This document shows, piece after piece, positions 1 to 7,030 of a stretch of DNA of 8,078 nucleotides. The notes beneath the pieces are model-generated. The model was not told the origin of the DNA. It worked only from the letters and a program-made list of their open reading frames with translations, and searched no databases. Positions within the stretch are counted from its first letter, which is position 1, and every line of letters begins with the position of its first letter. The stretch comes from Burkholderiaceae bacterium (lineage in GTDB: Bacteria; Pseudomonadota; Gammaproteobacteria; Burkholderiales; Burkholderiaceae), in contig CANHLB010000070.1 of the NCBI GenBank assembly GCA_947461335.1, positions 1 through 8,078 on the forward strand, in the 5' to 3' direction. Position numbers and translations under genes: made by a program.

Positions 1-1081
1 CTTTAAAGAAATTGGTGAGCTTGAAGCTGCTGGTTTAGATGTTCAGTCCCGTTTGAAGATTTCTGAAGCAGCGACTTTAATCCTGCCTTATCACGTAGCA
101 ATCGATCATGCCCGTGAGAAAAAGCGTGGCGATGCCAAGATTGGAACTACTGGTCGAGGTATTGGACCGGCGTATGAAGATAAAGTGGCGCGTCGCGCAT
201 TGCGAGTACAAGATTTATTTTATCCAGAAAAGTTCGCTGAACAATTGCGTGAGAACTTGGAGTACCACAACTTCATGCTCACTAAATACTATGGAGCCGA
301 GCCTGTAAACTATGAGAGCACGCTTGCTGAGGCAATGTCTTATGCACAGCGTATTAAGCCAATGGTAGTAGATGTCTCTAGCGCACTTTATGCAGCAGAG
401 CAGGCCGGTCAAAACCTCTTATTTGAAGGTGCGCAGGGCACATTGCTTGACATTGACCATGGCACATACCCCTATGTCACCTCTAGCAACTGTGTAGCAG
501 GCAATGCTGCTGCTGGATCTGGCGTTGGCCCAGACTCTTTGCAATACATCTTAGGTATTACTAAAGCCTATTGCACCCGTGTGGGTGCTGGTCCATTTCC
601 GAGTGAGCTCTATGATCATGACAACCCAGCTAAACAAGACTCGGCTGGTATACGCTTAGCTGAAGTCGGTAAAGAGTTTGGTTCTGTAACAGGTCGCCCA
701 CGTCGTACCGGTTGGTTGGATGCTGCTGCGCTCAAGCGCTCGATACAGATCAACGGTCTTTCTGGCCTTTGCATTACTAAGTTGGATGTTCTCGATGGGT
801 TCGAGAAAATTCGCCTATGTGTTGGTTACATGCTAGACGGCAAGAAGTTGGATGTATTGCCGCGCGGTGCTGAGTCCGTTGCCCGTTGTGAACCCATTTA
901 TGAAGATTTCCCAGGATGGAAGGGAACCACCTTTGGTATTCGGGAGTGGAGCAAGCTACCTATTGAGGCTCAGAACTTCTTGCGCCGTATTGAGGAAGTC
1001 GCTGGCAAGCCTATCGCAATGGTTTCCACTGGTCCTGAACGCGATGAAACTATCCTACTACAACATCCTTTCCAGCATTAA
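1..1081 (+). CDS. purA: Adenylosuccinate synthetase, 5'-truncated by window edge
   Basis: PurA joins IMP and aspartate using GTP to give adenylosuccinate, the first committed step from IMP to AMP, in the cytosol. The reading frame is open from base 2, so the gene begins outside the window; the TTG at 53 is an internal leucine, not a start. About 359 residues are visible. Against the E. coli enzyme (recalled) about 80 N-terminal residues are missing, including the GDEGKGK GTP loop and the catalytic Asp and His. Visible family landmarks are [18 protein letters not shown] (IMP site), [20 protein letters not shown], the mobile-loop region [13 protein letters not shown], the guanine-recognition motif TKLDVLDGF, and a C-terminal [10 protein letters not shown]. 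The stop is TAA at 1079-1081. No intrinsic terminator follows, and the next gene starts 61 bases later. Family identity is certain; nothing looks broken. Confidence 0.98.
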   Translation, partial: FKEIGELEAAGLDVQSRLKISEAATLILPYHVAIDHAREKKRGDAKIGTTGRGIGPAYEDKVARRALRVQDLFYPEKFAEQLRENLEYHNFMLTKYYGAEPVNYESTLAEAMSYAQRIKPMVVDVSSALYAAEQAGQNLLFEGAQGTLLDIDHGTYPYVTSSNCVAGNAAAGSGVGPDSLQYILGITKAYCTRVGAGPFPSELYDHDNPAKQDSAGIRLAEVGKEFGSVTGRPRRTGWLDAAALKRSIQINGLSGLCITKLDVLDGFEKIRLCVGYMLDGKKLDVLPRGAESVARCEPIYEDFPGWKGTTFGIREWSKLPIEAQNFLRRIEEVAGKPIAMVSTGPERDETILLQHPFQH

Positions 1082-1142
1082 TGGAAAATAATAGATTCAC
1101 TTTATTTATTAACTTTTTGCAAAGAAAACCAAGGTTTACAAA

Positions 1143-3359
1143 ATGACTGCACGCACTACCTGCAATGGCCTTCAAGTAGCAACCCCTCTTTATCGATTTA
1201 TTGAAGACAAAGTACTTCCTGGAACCGGCATTAAGAGTGCTGACTTTTGGAAAGGTTTTGATGAAATCGTTAAGGACTTAAGTCCAAAAAATGAAGCCTT
1301 ACTTGCAAAGCGTGATCGCCTTCAGCTGGATCTAGACAATTGGCATAAAGCGAATCCAGGTCCAATCAAAGATATGCCTGCCTACCGCAAGTATCTGAAA
1401 GACATTGGATATATAGAAGATGTGCCTAAGAATATTGCAGCCGCCACCCAGAATGTAGACGATGAACTAGCCCTGCAAGCTGGTCCCCAGTTGGTTGTTC
1501 CAGTTCTCAACGCACGTTATGCACTAAATGCTGCTAATGCTCGTTGGGGCTCTTTGTATGATGCTCTATATGGTACAGATGTTATTTCCACAGAAGGTGG
1601 CGCTGATAAAAGCGGAGCTTATAACCCGATTCGAGGTGAAAAGGTAGTGGCCTATGCGCGTCAATTTTTAGATGAATCTGTCCCTTTAGCTAAAGCTCTA
1701 TACAGAGATGTAGTGGCATATAGTGTCGTAGACAAAAAACTATCCGTGAAATTAAAAGATGGCAGCAGTACTGGTTTAGTTAATGAGAAGCAATTTGTTG
1801 GCTACCAAGGTGATTCCGCTTCACCATCATCTATTTTGTTACGAAACAACGGCATTCATATTGATATAGAAATTGATAAGACCAAAACCATTGGCGCTGC
1901 CGATGCAGCTGGTGTAAATGATGTTGTACTTGAATCTGCACTCTCAACTATTCTGGACCTAGAAGATTCAGTTGCAGTGGTTGATGGCGATGACAAAGTG
2001 CTCGCTTATGAGAACTGGTTAGGCATTCTAAAAGGCACCTTGGTTGAAGAAGTTAGTAAGGGCGGAAAAACATTTACCCGCAAACTAAATCCAGATCGTA
2101 AATATACAGCGGGTATTGGTGCAGTAGATGCAAAGGATGGGGTTGTGACATTGCATGGCCGCTCACTCTTATTCCTCCGTAACGTTGGTCACTTAATGAC
2201 CAACCCTGCCATCATTACCAGTGAAGGTAAGGAAATCTACGAAGGCATCTTAGATGCAGTTGTGACCGTCTTGATTGCTTTATATGACATCAATCGTCCG
2301 TCGACTCAAGCTATTGGTAATACCCGTAAAGGCTCTGTCTATATTGTTAAGCCAAAAATGCACAGTGCAGAAGAAGTAGCATTTGCTAGCGAGCTTTTCG
2401 GTCGGGTTGAGAAATTACTTGGTTTACCTGAAAACACAGTCAAATTAGGAATCATGGACGAAGAGCGTCGTATGAGTGTCAATCTTAAAGCTGCCATTGC
2501 TGCAGCTGGTGCACGCGTTGCTTTTATTAATACTGGGTTCTTAGATCGTACTGGTGATGAAATGCATACGGGGATGTACGGCGGCGCCATGGTTCGCAAA
2601 GGCAGGATGAAGATCGCTAAATGGTTTGGAGCTTATGAGCGCCGTAACGTATTAGCAGGCTTGGATTGTGGTCTACGTGGTCGTGCACAGATTGGTAAGG
2701 GCATGTGGCCCGCGCCAGATCTCATGAAAGAGATGGTAGAGCAAAAAGGCGCACATCCTCTAGCTGGAGCAAATACTGCTTGGGTACCATCGCCGACAGC
2801 TGCTACTTTGCATGCAATGCACTATCACCAAGTCAATGTTGCAAAGATCCAAGAGGACATGGAGAAATTAGATACTACAGCTGAGTATGAGGCCTTAACG
2901 GATGATCTGTTGACTGTTCCAATTGCACTATATCCTGATTGGACTAAAGAAGAGATTCGCGAGGCGCTCAATAATAATTGCCAAGGTATTTTGGGTTATG
3001 TAGTTCGTTGGATTGACCAAGGTGTTGGTTGCTCTAAGGTGCCTGATATTTATAACGTAGGCTTGATGGAGGACCGCGCAACCTTGCGTATTTCTAGTCA
3101 GCATATTGCCAATTGGTTGCTACATAAATATGTCACTAAAGCAGAAGTGAAGGAAGCTTTGCAACGCATGGCCAGTATTGTCGACATGCAAAATGCTGGG
3201 GATCCTCTCTATAAGCCGATGATGCCAAACTACAAGGATTCATATGCCTATCAAGCTGCAAGCGACCTCATCTTTAAAGGCCTTGAGCAGCCAAATGGAT
3301 ATACCGAACCATTGCTGCATGCTTGGCGCTTGAAGGTAAAGCAGGCACAAGCAAAGTAA
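1143..3359 (+). CDS. glcB: Malate synthase G
   Basis: This enzyme condenses glyoxylate with acetyl-CoA to give malate and CoA, in the glyoxylate shunt and in glycolate use; it is a cytosolic, Mg-dependent monomer. The 738 residues compare with 723 in E. coli, and the match is full length. Catalytic residues line up with those known in E. coli: Arg346 in FLRNVGHLM (Arg338), Mg ligands Glu440 in GIMDEERR (Glu427) and Asp468 in [13 protein letters not shown] (Asp455), Cys630 in GCSKVPDI (Cys617), and the base Asp644 in [14 protein letters not shown] (Asp631). About five extra residues lie in the loop near 383-395. The C-terminal [15 protein letters not shown] is typical. The ATG at 1143 has a weak AAGG at 1131-1134, 8 bases upstream. 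No isocitrate lyase or glycolate oxidase gene is in the window. A strong terminator follows the stop, so the gene ends its transcript. Whether purA transcription reads into it cannot be told. Confidence 0.98.
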   Translation: MTARTTCNGLQVATPLYRFIEDKVLPGTGIKSADFWKGFDEIVKDLSPKNEALLAKRDRLQLDLDNWHKANPGPIKDMPAYRKYLKDIGYIEDVPKNIAAATQNVDDELALQAGPQLVVPVLNARYALNAANARWGSLYDALYGTDVISTEGGADKSGAYNPIRGEKVVAYARQFLDESVPLAKALYRDVVAYSVVDKKLSVKLKDGSSTGLVNEKQFVGYQGDSASPSSILLRNNGIHIDIEIDKTKTIGAADAAGVNDVVLESALSTILDLEDSVAVVDGDDKVLAYENWLGILKGTLVEEVSKGGKTFTRKLNPDRKYTAGIGAVDAKDGVVTLHGRSLLFLRNVGHLMTNPAIITSEGKEIYEGILDAVVTVLIALYDINRPSTQAIGNTRKGSVYIVKPKMHSAEEVAFASELFGRVEKLLGLPENTVKLGIMDEERRMSVNLKAAIAAAGARVAFINTGFLDRTGDEMHTGMYGGAMVRKGRMKIAKWFGAYERRNVLAGLDCGLRGRAQIGKGMWPAPDLMKEMVEQKGAHPLAGANTAWVPSPTAATLHAMHYHQVNVAKIQEDMEKLDTTAEYEALTDDLLTVPIALYPDWTKEEIREALNNNCQGILGYVVRWIDQGVGCSKVPDIYNVGLMEDRATLRISSQHIANWLLHKYVTKAEVKEALQRMASIVDMQNAGDPLYKPMMPNYKDSYAYQAASDLIFKGLEQPNGYTEPLLHAWRLKVKQAQAK

Positions 3360-3380
3360 TCCAAAGTCAATGCCAAACTC

Positions 3381-3417
3381 AAATGGATTTGCTATATGGC
3401 AAGTCCATTTTTTATTT
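3381..3417 (+). terminator. Rho-independent terminator after glcB
   Basis: A 12-base-pair stem is formed by AAATGGATTTGC (3381-3392) and GCAAGTCCATTT (3399-3410), with one G-T wobble and a six-base loop TATATG. The right arm runs straight into a T-rich tract at 3408-3417 (six T, one A, three T). It begins 22 bases after the glcB stop. The symmetry and position fit an intrinsic terminator for glcB. The left arm begins with three A opposite the T-tract, but the T-run in the opposite direction is weak, so it is probably mainly a plus-strand terminator. Confidence 0.9.
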
Positions 3418-3428
3418 GACCCACTCAT

Positions 3429-3926
3429 ATGTTTAGCTTTCTAAATCCATTTTCTAGACCCTCGCAGATTTTCCCCTTGCAGCTCAATGATGGGGGTAGA
3501 GAGCAGGCTGGCTTTAAGGGTGGGGCAGGTGACTGTGTAGTCAGATCAATTGCAATCGCAGCTAAGCTGCCTTATATGCAGGTTTATGAAGATCTGCGAG
3601 TGGCAAACGCAAACTATGCTGAGCTAAGGAATGATCGGCTGGCAAAGCGTATAAATAATAAGGGTTCATCCCCGCGAAACGGCAACCATCGCAATGTTTT
3701 TCATGATTACATTGTGGCCTTAGGTTTTGAGTGGGTTCCAACCATGAAGGTAGGAACAGGTTGCCAGGTGCACCTGCGACCAAGTGAACTTCCTAGCGGA
3801 GTATTAATTGTTAAGGTATCCAAGCACCTCACTGCAGTAGTTGATGGAGTGATTCAGGATACGCATGATCCATCTCGGGGTGGAAAGCGCTGCGTCTATG
3901 GCTACTACATTAAGAGGGTGACCTAA
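3429..3926 (+). CDS. Small orphan protein resembling a papain/C39-like cysteine peptidase
   Basis: I do not recognise a named family for this 165-residue protein. The sequence shows GAGDCVVRSIAIAAKLPY with Cys36 at the start of a helix-like segment, HLTAVVDGVIQDTHDPS with His133 and Asp144 or Asp147, and a Gln (Gln18 or Gln26) before the Cys. The order Gln, Cys, His, Asp and the 'HLTAVVDG' strand resemble papain-fold peptidases of the C39-like kind, in which the His is followed by a beta strand and then a polar residue. This is pattern inference only. No signal peptide or membrane segment is seen, so it is probably cytosolic. The ATG at 3429 is 11 bases beyond the glcB terminator; a TGA at 3417-3419 closes the frame upstream and there is no Shine-Dalgarno, so the start is plausible but not proven (TTG at 3477 is an alternative). 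It converges on the next gene with a 20-base gap and no visible terminator. It could instead be a catalytically dead or non-peptidase relative. Confidence 0.75.
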   Translation: MFSFLNPFSRPSQIFPLQLNDGGREQAGFKGGAGDCVVRSIAIAAKLPYMQVYEDLRVANANYAELRNDRLAKRINNKGSSPRNGNHRNVFHDYIVALGFEWVPTMKVGTGCQVHLRPSELPSGVLIVKVSKHLTAVVDGVIQDTHDPSRGGKRCVYGYYIKRVT

Positions 3927-3946
3927 AAATACCCACTATTGAAAGA

Positions 3947-4432
3947 TTACACAGAAGTATTTTCTACGCGCTTAATTTTCCAAGCTTTACGATAAGTTTC
4001 AGTCATGCCAATCATGATCGAGGTGGTCCAGGCCAGAGAAAAAAGACCGCTAAACGCAATAATGAAGGCTAAGCTCTTTGACCCATTCGGCAATATATCT
4101 GGCACAAGACCAAGGGTGGTGTAGCAACTTCCAGCAAAAAGAATGGCATCGTTTGGATTTTTGAGAAGGTCAAGTTGATAAATAATGAGGGCCCAAATCA
4201 GGACTTCTACAAAGTGAATGAGAGCAATAAAAGCAAAGGTAATGTAGAAGTGTAAAAAGACCCAGTGATATTCCTTTTTTTGAAAATTATTGGCAGTCAT
4301 ATTCTCGAATCGCATTAATACATGATTAATGAGCGTTCCATGAAACAGAAGAATGAGAATCACGCCCCCAACTCCAACAATGACGTCATAAGAAAGTGCA
4401 AAGAAAGAAAATTGGAAACCAGGTTCTAACAT
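3947..4432 (-). CDS. Small membrane protein, ion-channel (two-TM/pore-loop) family with atypical filter
   Basis: The 161-residue protein has hydrophobic stretches at about residues 13-33 and 57-87 (one long or two short helices) and 118-143. A short pore-helix-like segment, DAILFAGSCYTTLGLVPD (95-112), precedes the last helix. That layout, a pore loop followed by a Gly-containing inner helix, is the Ion_trans_2 type of bacterial potassium-channel-like proteins. The canonical filter TTVGYGD is replaced by TTLGLVPD, so the GYG carbonyl ladder is missing and potassium selectivity is doubtful. The C-terminal tail is short and basic, with no RCK or cyclic-nucleotide domain. I start at the ATG at 4432, because AAGAG at 4441-4445 lies 8 bases upstream of it; a TTG two codons earlier would leave only 2 bases. 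It is divergent from the MFS gene and convergent with the orphan before it. Family placement is moderate; transported ion and role are unknown. Confidence 0.8.
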   Translation of the reverse strand: MLEPGFQFSFFALSYDVIVGVGGVILILLFHGTLINHVLMRFENMTANNFQKKEYHWVFLHFYITFAFIALIHFVEVLIWALIIYQLDLLKNPNDAILFAGSCYTTLGLVPDILPNGSKSLAFIIAFSGLFSLAWTTSIMIGMTETYRKAWKIKRVENTSV

Positions 4433-4440
4433 AATCAATA

Positions 4441-4445
4441 CTCTT
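4441..4445 (-). promoter_or_regulatory. Ribosome binding site deciding the channel-like gene start
   Basis: On the minus strand these bases read AAGAG, 8 bases before the ATG at 4432. The alternative TTG at 4438 would be only 2 bases away, which is too close, so this site favours the ATG and a 161-residue product. Confidence 0.55.
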
Positions 4446-4478
4446 AAATAAATGTGAAATTTGCTAACAGCATTGATA

Positions 4479-5753
4479 ATGGCATACAGCCCTATTCAAG
4501 TAAAGCCCGCATTGAAAAATATTCCCCGTAGCCCAGAAACCCAGAAGAAAGAACGTTTTTTCTTATTCTCTTTGGCGGGTATTCAATTTACCCATATTCT
4601 GGACTTCATGATCATGATGCCATTAGGGCCTGAGTTCATTCGGGTTCTGAACATTAATACGCATCAGTTTGGTCTTTTACTTTCTTCTTATACGTTTGCC
4701 GCTGCACTGGCAGGAATCTTTGCTACCTATTATGTTGATCGCTTTGAGCGTAGACAACTTCTCTTATGGCTCTACGCCTTTTTTATTATTGCGACGCTAG
4801 CCTGTGCCGCAGCCCCAAGCTATGAAACCCTATTTATTGCGCGAGCATTTGCTGGCGCCTTTGGTGGCATCCTTGGCTCATTGGTACAAACCATTGTGGC
4901 AGATTCCATTCCATTTGAGCGCCGCGGCAAAGCCTTGGGTACCGTCATGGCGGCGTTTTCAGTCTCGACTGTGGCTGGCGTGCCTCTCAGTTTATTTCTT
5001 GCTAATCACATTAGCTATTTGGGTTGGCGGGCACCATTTATTTTTATCGGATTAATTTCGACACTCATTCTTTATATCGCTTATAGGAACATCCCTAAGA
5101 TAGCAGGGCACTTAGATCATGTGCATGAGGGTAGTAGATTTAGTCAAGTTTTGAAGATCATCATTGCTCCGCAGCATATCAAGGCTTTTGTTTTCATGGG
5201 TCTCATTATGGTTACAGGATTCTCAGTCATTCCGTATATTGCCCTATACCTTACTTCGAATGTCGGGATCAATAATTCTTATATCTCCTTAATCTATTTA
5301 TGTGGTGGAGTGGCAACTCTGATGAGTTCTCGTTTTATTGGACATATGGCTGATCGCTATGGCAAGGAAAAAGTCTTTAGAGTGCTGGCTATCGTTAGTC
5401 TCATTCCTTTGCTTGTTACTACCAATCTTCCGGTAACACCTTTGTGGATCGTGCTGATCAATTCAACAGCATTCTTTATCTTGGTTTCTGGGCGCATGAT
5501 TCCGGCAATGGCAATGGTAAGTCAAGTAGTAGAGAGTAAAATTCGTGGAACCTTTATGAGTTTGATTGGTTCGGTCCAAATGTTGGCATCTGGAATTGCC
5601 TCAGTGGTGGCTGGTATGGTAGTAACTATAGGTCCGGATGGCATGATGCAGCATTACAACTTGGTCGGTTACGGAGCTGCAGTCTGTGGACTACTGACTT
5701 TTTGCTTGGTAGGATATATTCATTCTGATACCAAAAAACCAGAAAAGACTTAA
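4479..5753 (+). CDS. MFS transporter, DHA1-like (efflux-type, substrate unknown)
   Basis: This 424-residue inner-membrane protein has about 12 hydrophobic helices in two halves, typical of major facilitator transporters driven by the proton gradient. The loop between helices 2 and 3 carries the MFS signature, here YYVDRFERRQ (Asp87, Arg91, Arg92). Helix 5 carries the drug/proton-antiporter motif C in the form STVAGVPLSLFLA (163-175). The second half repeats the loop signature as GHMADRYGKEKVF (288-300). The first 25 residues are polar and basic, hence cytosolic. Such proteins are often annotated as arabinose-efflux (AraJ-like) permeases, but nothing here fixes the substrate. I chose the ATG at 4479. 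The frame also opens at a TTG at 4461 after a TGA at 4455; neither start has a clear Shine-Dalgarno. It is divergent from the channel-like gene across 46 bases, and the hydrolase gene follows 19 bases after its stop, so the two are probably one operon. Confidence 0.9.
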   Translation: MAYSPIQVKPALKNIPRSPETQKKERFFLFSLAGIQFTHILDFMIMMPLGPEFIRVLNINTHQFGLLLSSYTFAAALAGIFATYYVDRFERRQLLLWLYAFFIIATLACAAAPSYETLFIARAFAGAFGGILGSLVQTIVADSIPFERRGKALGTVMAAFSVSTVAGVPLSLFLANHISYLGWRAPFIFIGLISTLILYIAYRNIPKIAGHLDHVHEGSRFSQVLKIIIAPQHIKAFVFMGLIMVTGFSVIPYIALYLTSNVGINNSYISLIYLCGGVATLMSSRFIGHMADRYGKEKVFRVLAIVSLIPLLVTTNLPVTPLWIVLINSTAFFILVSGRMIPAMAMVSQVVESKIRGTFMSLIGSVQMLASGIASVVAGMVVTIGPDGMMQHYNLVGYGAAVCGLLTFCLVGYIHSDTKKPEKT

Positions 5754-5761
5754 TAGAGCAT

Positions 5762-5767
5762 AAGGAG
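5762..5767 (+). promoter_or_regulatory. Strong Shine-Dalgarno before the hydrolase gene
   Basis: AAGGAG lies 5 bases upstream of the ATG at 5773, inside the 19-base gap after the MFS stop. It is the best ribosome binding site in the window and supports both the start and efficient translation of a distal operon gene. Confidence 0.8.
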
Positions 5768-5772
5768 AGCAC

Positions 5773-6456
5773 ATGATTGAATTTAAGAGACCCGATGGCA
5801 ATTCTGTTGGTGGCTACCTAGCTGAGCCAGCCGATAAAGCCAATGCCCCTGGAGTAGTGGTTATTCAGGAATGGTGGGGCTTAGATGATGAAGTGAAGTC
5901 AGTGGCAGATCGTTTGGCTAAAGCTGGCTATCGCGCTTTGGTACCTGATTTATATCGTGGTCAGCTAGCACTCGAAGCAAAGGAGGCCGAGCATTTAATG
6001 AATGGCCTCAATTTTGGAGATGCCGCCACTCAAGATATACGCGGTGCCGTCCAGTACCTAAAAACTACTGGCAGCAAGAAAGTGGCTGTTACTGGATTTT
6101 GTATGGGTGGAGCCTTAACCATTCTTTCAGCCTGTAATGTTCCTGAACTTGATGCCACGATTGTTTGGTATGGTTATCCTCCATTGGAATATGTAGATGC
6201 GACGGCTATTCAGAAACCGATGTTGGCACACTGGGCCTTGCATGATGAGTTCTTCTCTATTATGGGCGTAGACCAGTTAGAGGAAAAATTAAAGCAGGCT
6301 GGTGCTCATTATGACTTCCATCGTTACGATACTAAGCATGCTTTTGCTAACCCTAAGTCTGCTGTACGTGGCTTGCCACCTTTAGAATACAACGCAGAAG
6401 CCGCTAAATTAGCATGGGATCGAACCTTGGAATTCTTAAAGAAGAATTTAGCTTAA
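5773..6456 (+). CDS. Dienelactone hydrolase family alpha/beta hydrolase
   Basis: The 227-residue cytosolic hydrolase is of the usual length for the family. The nucleophile Cys110 sits in GFCMGG, with Asp158 in ALHDEFF and His189 in TKHAFANP. The spacings of 48 and 31 residues equal those of Cys123-Asp171-His202 in classical dienelactone hydrolase, and Glu33 in QEWWGL matches its Glu36. The catalytic apparatus therefore looks intact. However, the arginine that follows the His by four residues in the classical enzyme (Arg206, recalled) is Asn193 here, and I see no counterpart to Arg81 in the matching stretch, so the substrate is probably not the chlorocatechol-derived dienelactone. The window holds no catechol-pathway genes. 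Co-transcription with the upstream MFS gene is likely from the 19-base gap. No terminator follows. The real substrate is unknown; a general ester or lactone hydrolase is the cautious call. Confidence 0.93.
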   Translation: MIEFKRPDGNSVGGYLAEPADKANAPGVVVIQEWWGLDDEVKSVADRLAKAGYRALVPDLYRGQLALEAKEAEHLMNGLNFGDAATQDIRGAVQYLKTTGSKKVAVTGFCMGGALTILSACNVPELDATIVWYGYPPLEYVDATAIQKPMLAHWALHDEFFSIMGVDQLEEKLKQAGAHYDFHRYDTKHAFANPKSAVRGLPPLEYNAEAAKLAWDRTLEFLKKNLA

Positions 6457-6523
6457 ACAATAACAATATAATGATATGAAAGCTATTTTCTTTAAATAGA
6501 AAAGTTATATTAATAAACACCGT
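6457..6523. promoter_or_regulatory. AT-rich gap, probable promoter region for the unknown gene and azlCD
   Basis: This 67-base stretch is markedly AT-rich. It holds a perfect -10-like TATAAT at 6467-6472 and a second TATATT at 6506-6511. Neither has a convincing -35 at the usual 16-18 bases, so the promoter call is weak. If the second site is used, the transcript would begin only a few bases before the ATG at 6524, which would fit the absence of a Shine-Dalgarno there. A short inverted repeat, CTATTT (6483-6488) and AAATAG (6494-6499) around TCTTT, could be an operator or chance. Confidence 0.35.
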
Positions 6524-7021
6524 ATGCATTTATTTTCAGAAAATCTTGCTGTAGAAATTTCCGCTTACTATCGCAACCTAGCCTTAGGGCATGGTGTAGT
6601 ACCAAAGGTATTTACTTTGGTCAATGGTGAGGGGGATCAATTTCTATTTTTTATCGATGATCTCAAAATGGAGAAGCAAGAAGAGGATCAGTTCTTGGCC
6701 TATATCGTCAAAGAGCATGATGCTGTTACTTATGCACGTGGCACTTTAGTCATTGTTGAAAAAAATCAGCAATTTATTGAGTTTGCGGTTGTGGATCGCG
6801 ATGACGAGGATGCAATCGTCTGCTCTGCAGAGCTGACGCGAGATATGGACGAGAAACCAATAGGCCTTGCCGAGTTTGAAAAAACAATCGTAAAGAAGAA
6901 TTCGATTGTTTTTGGTGGACTCTTTAACCCTGTGAAGCTATCAGAAGCCACTCTAGAAGAGTTTGAAAGTCTTTGGGATGAGATGAAGCCCAAGATTTTG
7001 CATCGCTCTATGGGAATCTAG
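6524..7021 (+). CDS. Uncharacterised acidic protein upstream of azlCD
   Basis: I do not recognise this 165-residue protein. It is rich in Asp and Glu and has no signal peptide or membrane helix, so it should be soluble and cytosolic. Alternating hydrophobic stretches (KVFTLVNGEGDQFLFFIDDL at 28-47, GTLVIVEKNQQFIEFAVVD at 73-91) suggest beta strands. The second half is mixed, with EATLEEFESLWDEMKPKI (141-158) likely helical near the C-terminus. No zinc ligands or nucleotide-binding motif stand out. Coding reality is supported by the length, ordinary codon use and the tight link to azlC, which starts 9 bases after the TAG. The ATG at 6524 has no Shine-Dalgarno, and the next in-frame Met is far inside (residue 49), so I keep 6524. 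Position suggests a role with AzlCD, but that is inference only. Confidence 0.8.
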   Translation: MHLFSENLAVEISAYYRNLALGHGVVPKVFTLVNGEGDQFLFFIDDLKMEKQEEDQFLAYIVKEHDAVTYARGTLVIVEKNQQFIEFAVVDRDDEDAIVCSAELTRDMDEKPIGLAEFEKTIVKKNSIVFGGLFNPVKLSEATLEEFESLWDEMKPKILHRSMGI

Positions 7022-7030
7022 CCCCTTCAC

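Noticed and set aside
53..55. TTG at 53 as the start of purA
   Set aside because: The frame stays open to base 2, and the upstream residues match the PurA family, so the gene simply enters from outside the window.
1127..1137. AAACC and GGTTT as a hairpin before glcB
   Set aside because: The loop would be two bases, too small to fold, and no T-tract follows.
2339..2599. Minus-strand open frame of 86 codons inside glcB
   Set aside because: It lies opposite strongly conserved catalytic segments of malate synthase and has no family resemblance; it is a shadow of the real gene.
3416..3445. TTGACC at 3416 with TCTAAA at 3440 as a promoter for the peptidase-like gene
   Set aside because: The transcript would begin after the ATG at 3429, and the -10 match is poor.
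3927..3946. Shared bidirectional terminator between the convergent genes
   Set aside because: The 20-base gap has no inverted repeat or T-tract on either strand.
4436..4438. TTG at 4438 as the start of the channel-like gene
   Set aside because: The AAGAG site would be only 2 bases away; the ATG at 4432 has an 8-base spacing.
4461..4463. TTG at 4461 as the start of the MFS gene
   Set aside because: There is no Shine-Dalgarno, and the extra six residues add nothing recognisable; the ATG at 4479 is kept, with some doubt.
6483..6499. CTATTT and AAATAG inverted repeat as a terminator after the hydrolase gene
   Set aside because: The stem is short and AT-only, and it is followed by A-rich sequence instead of T; it is mentioned only as a possible operator.
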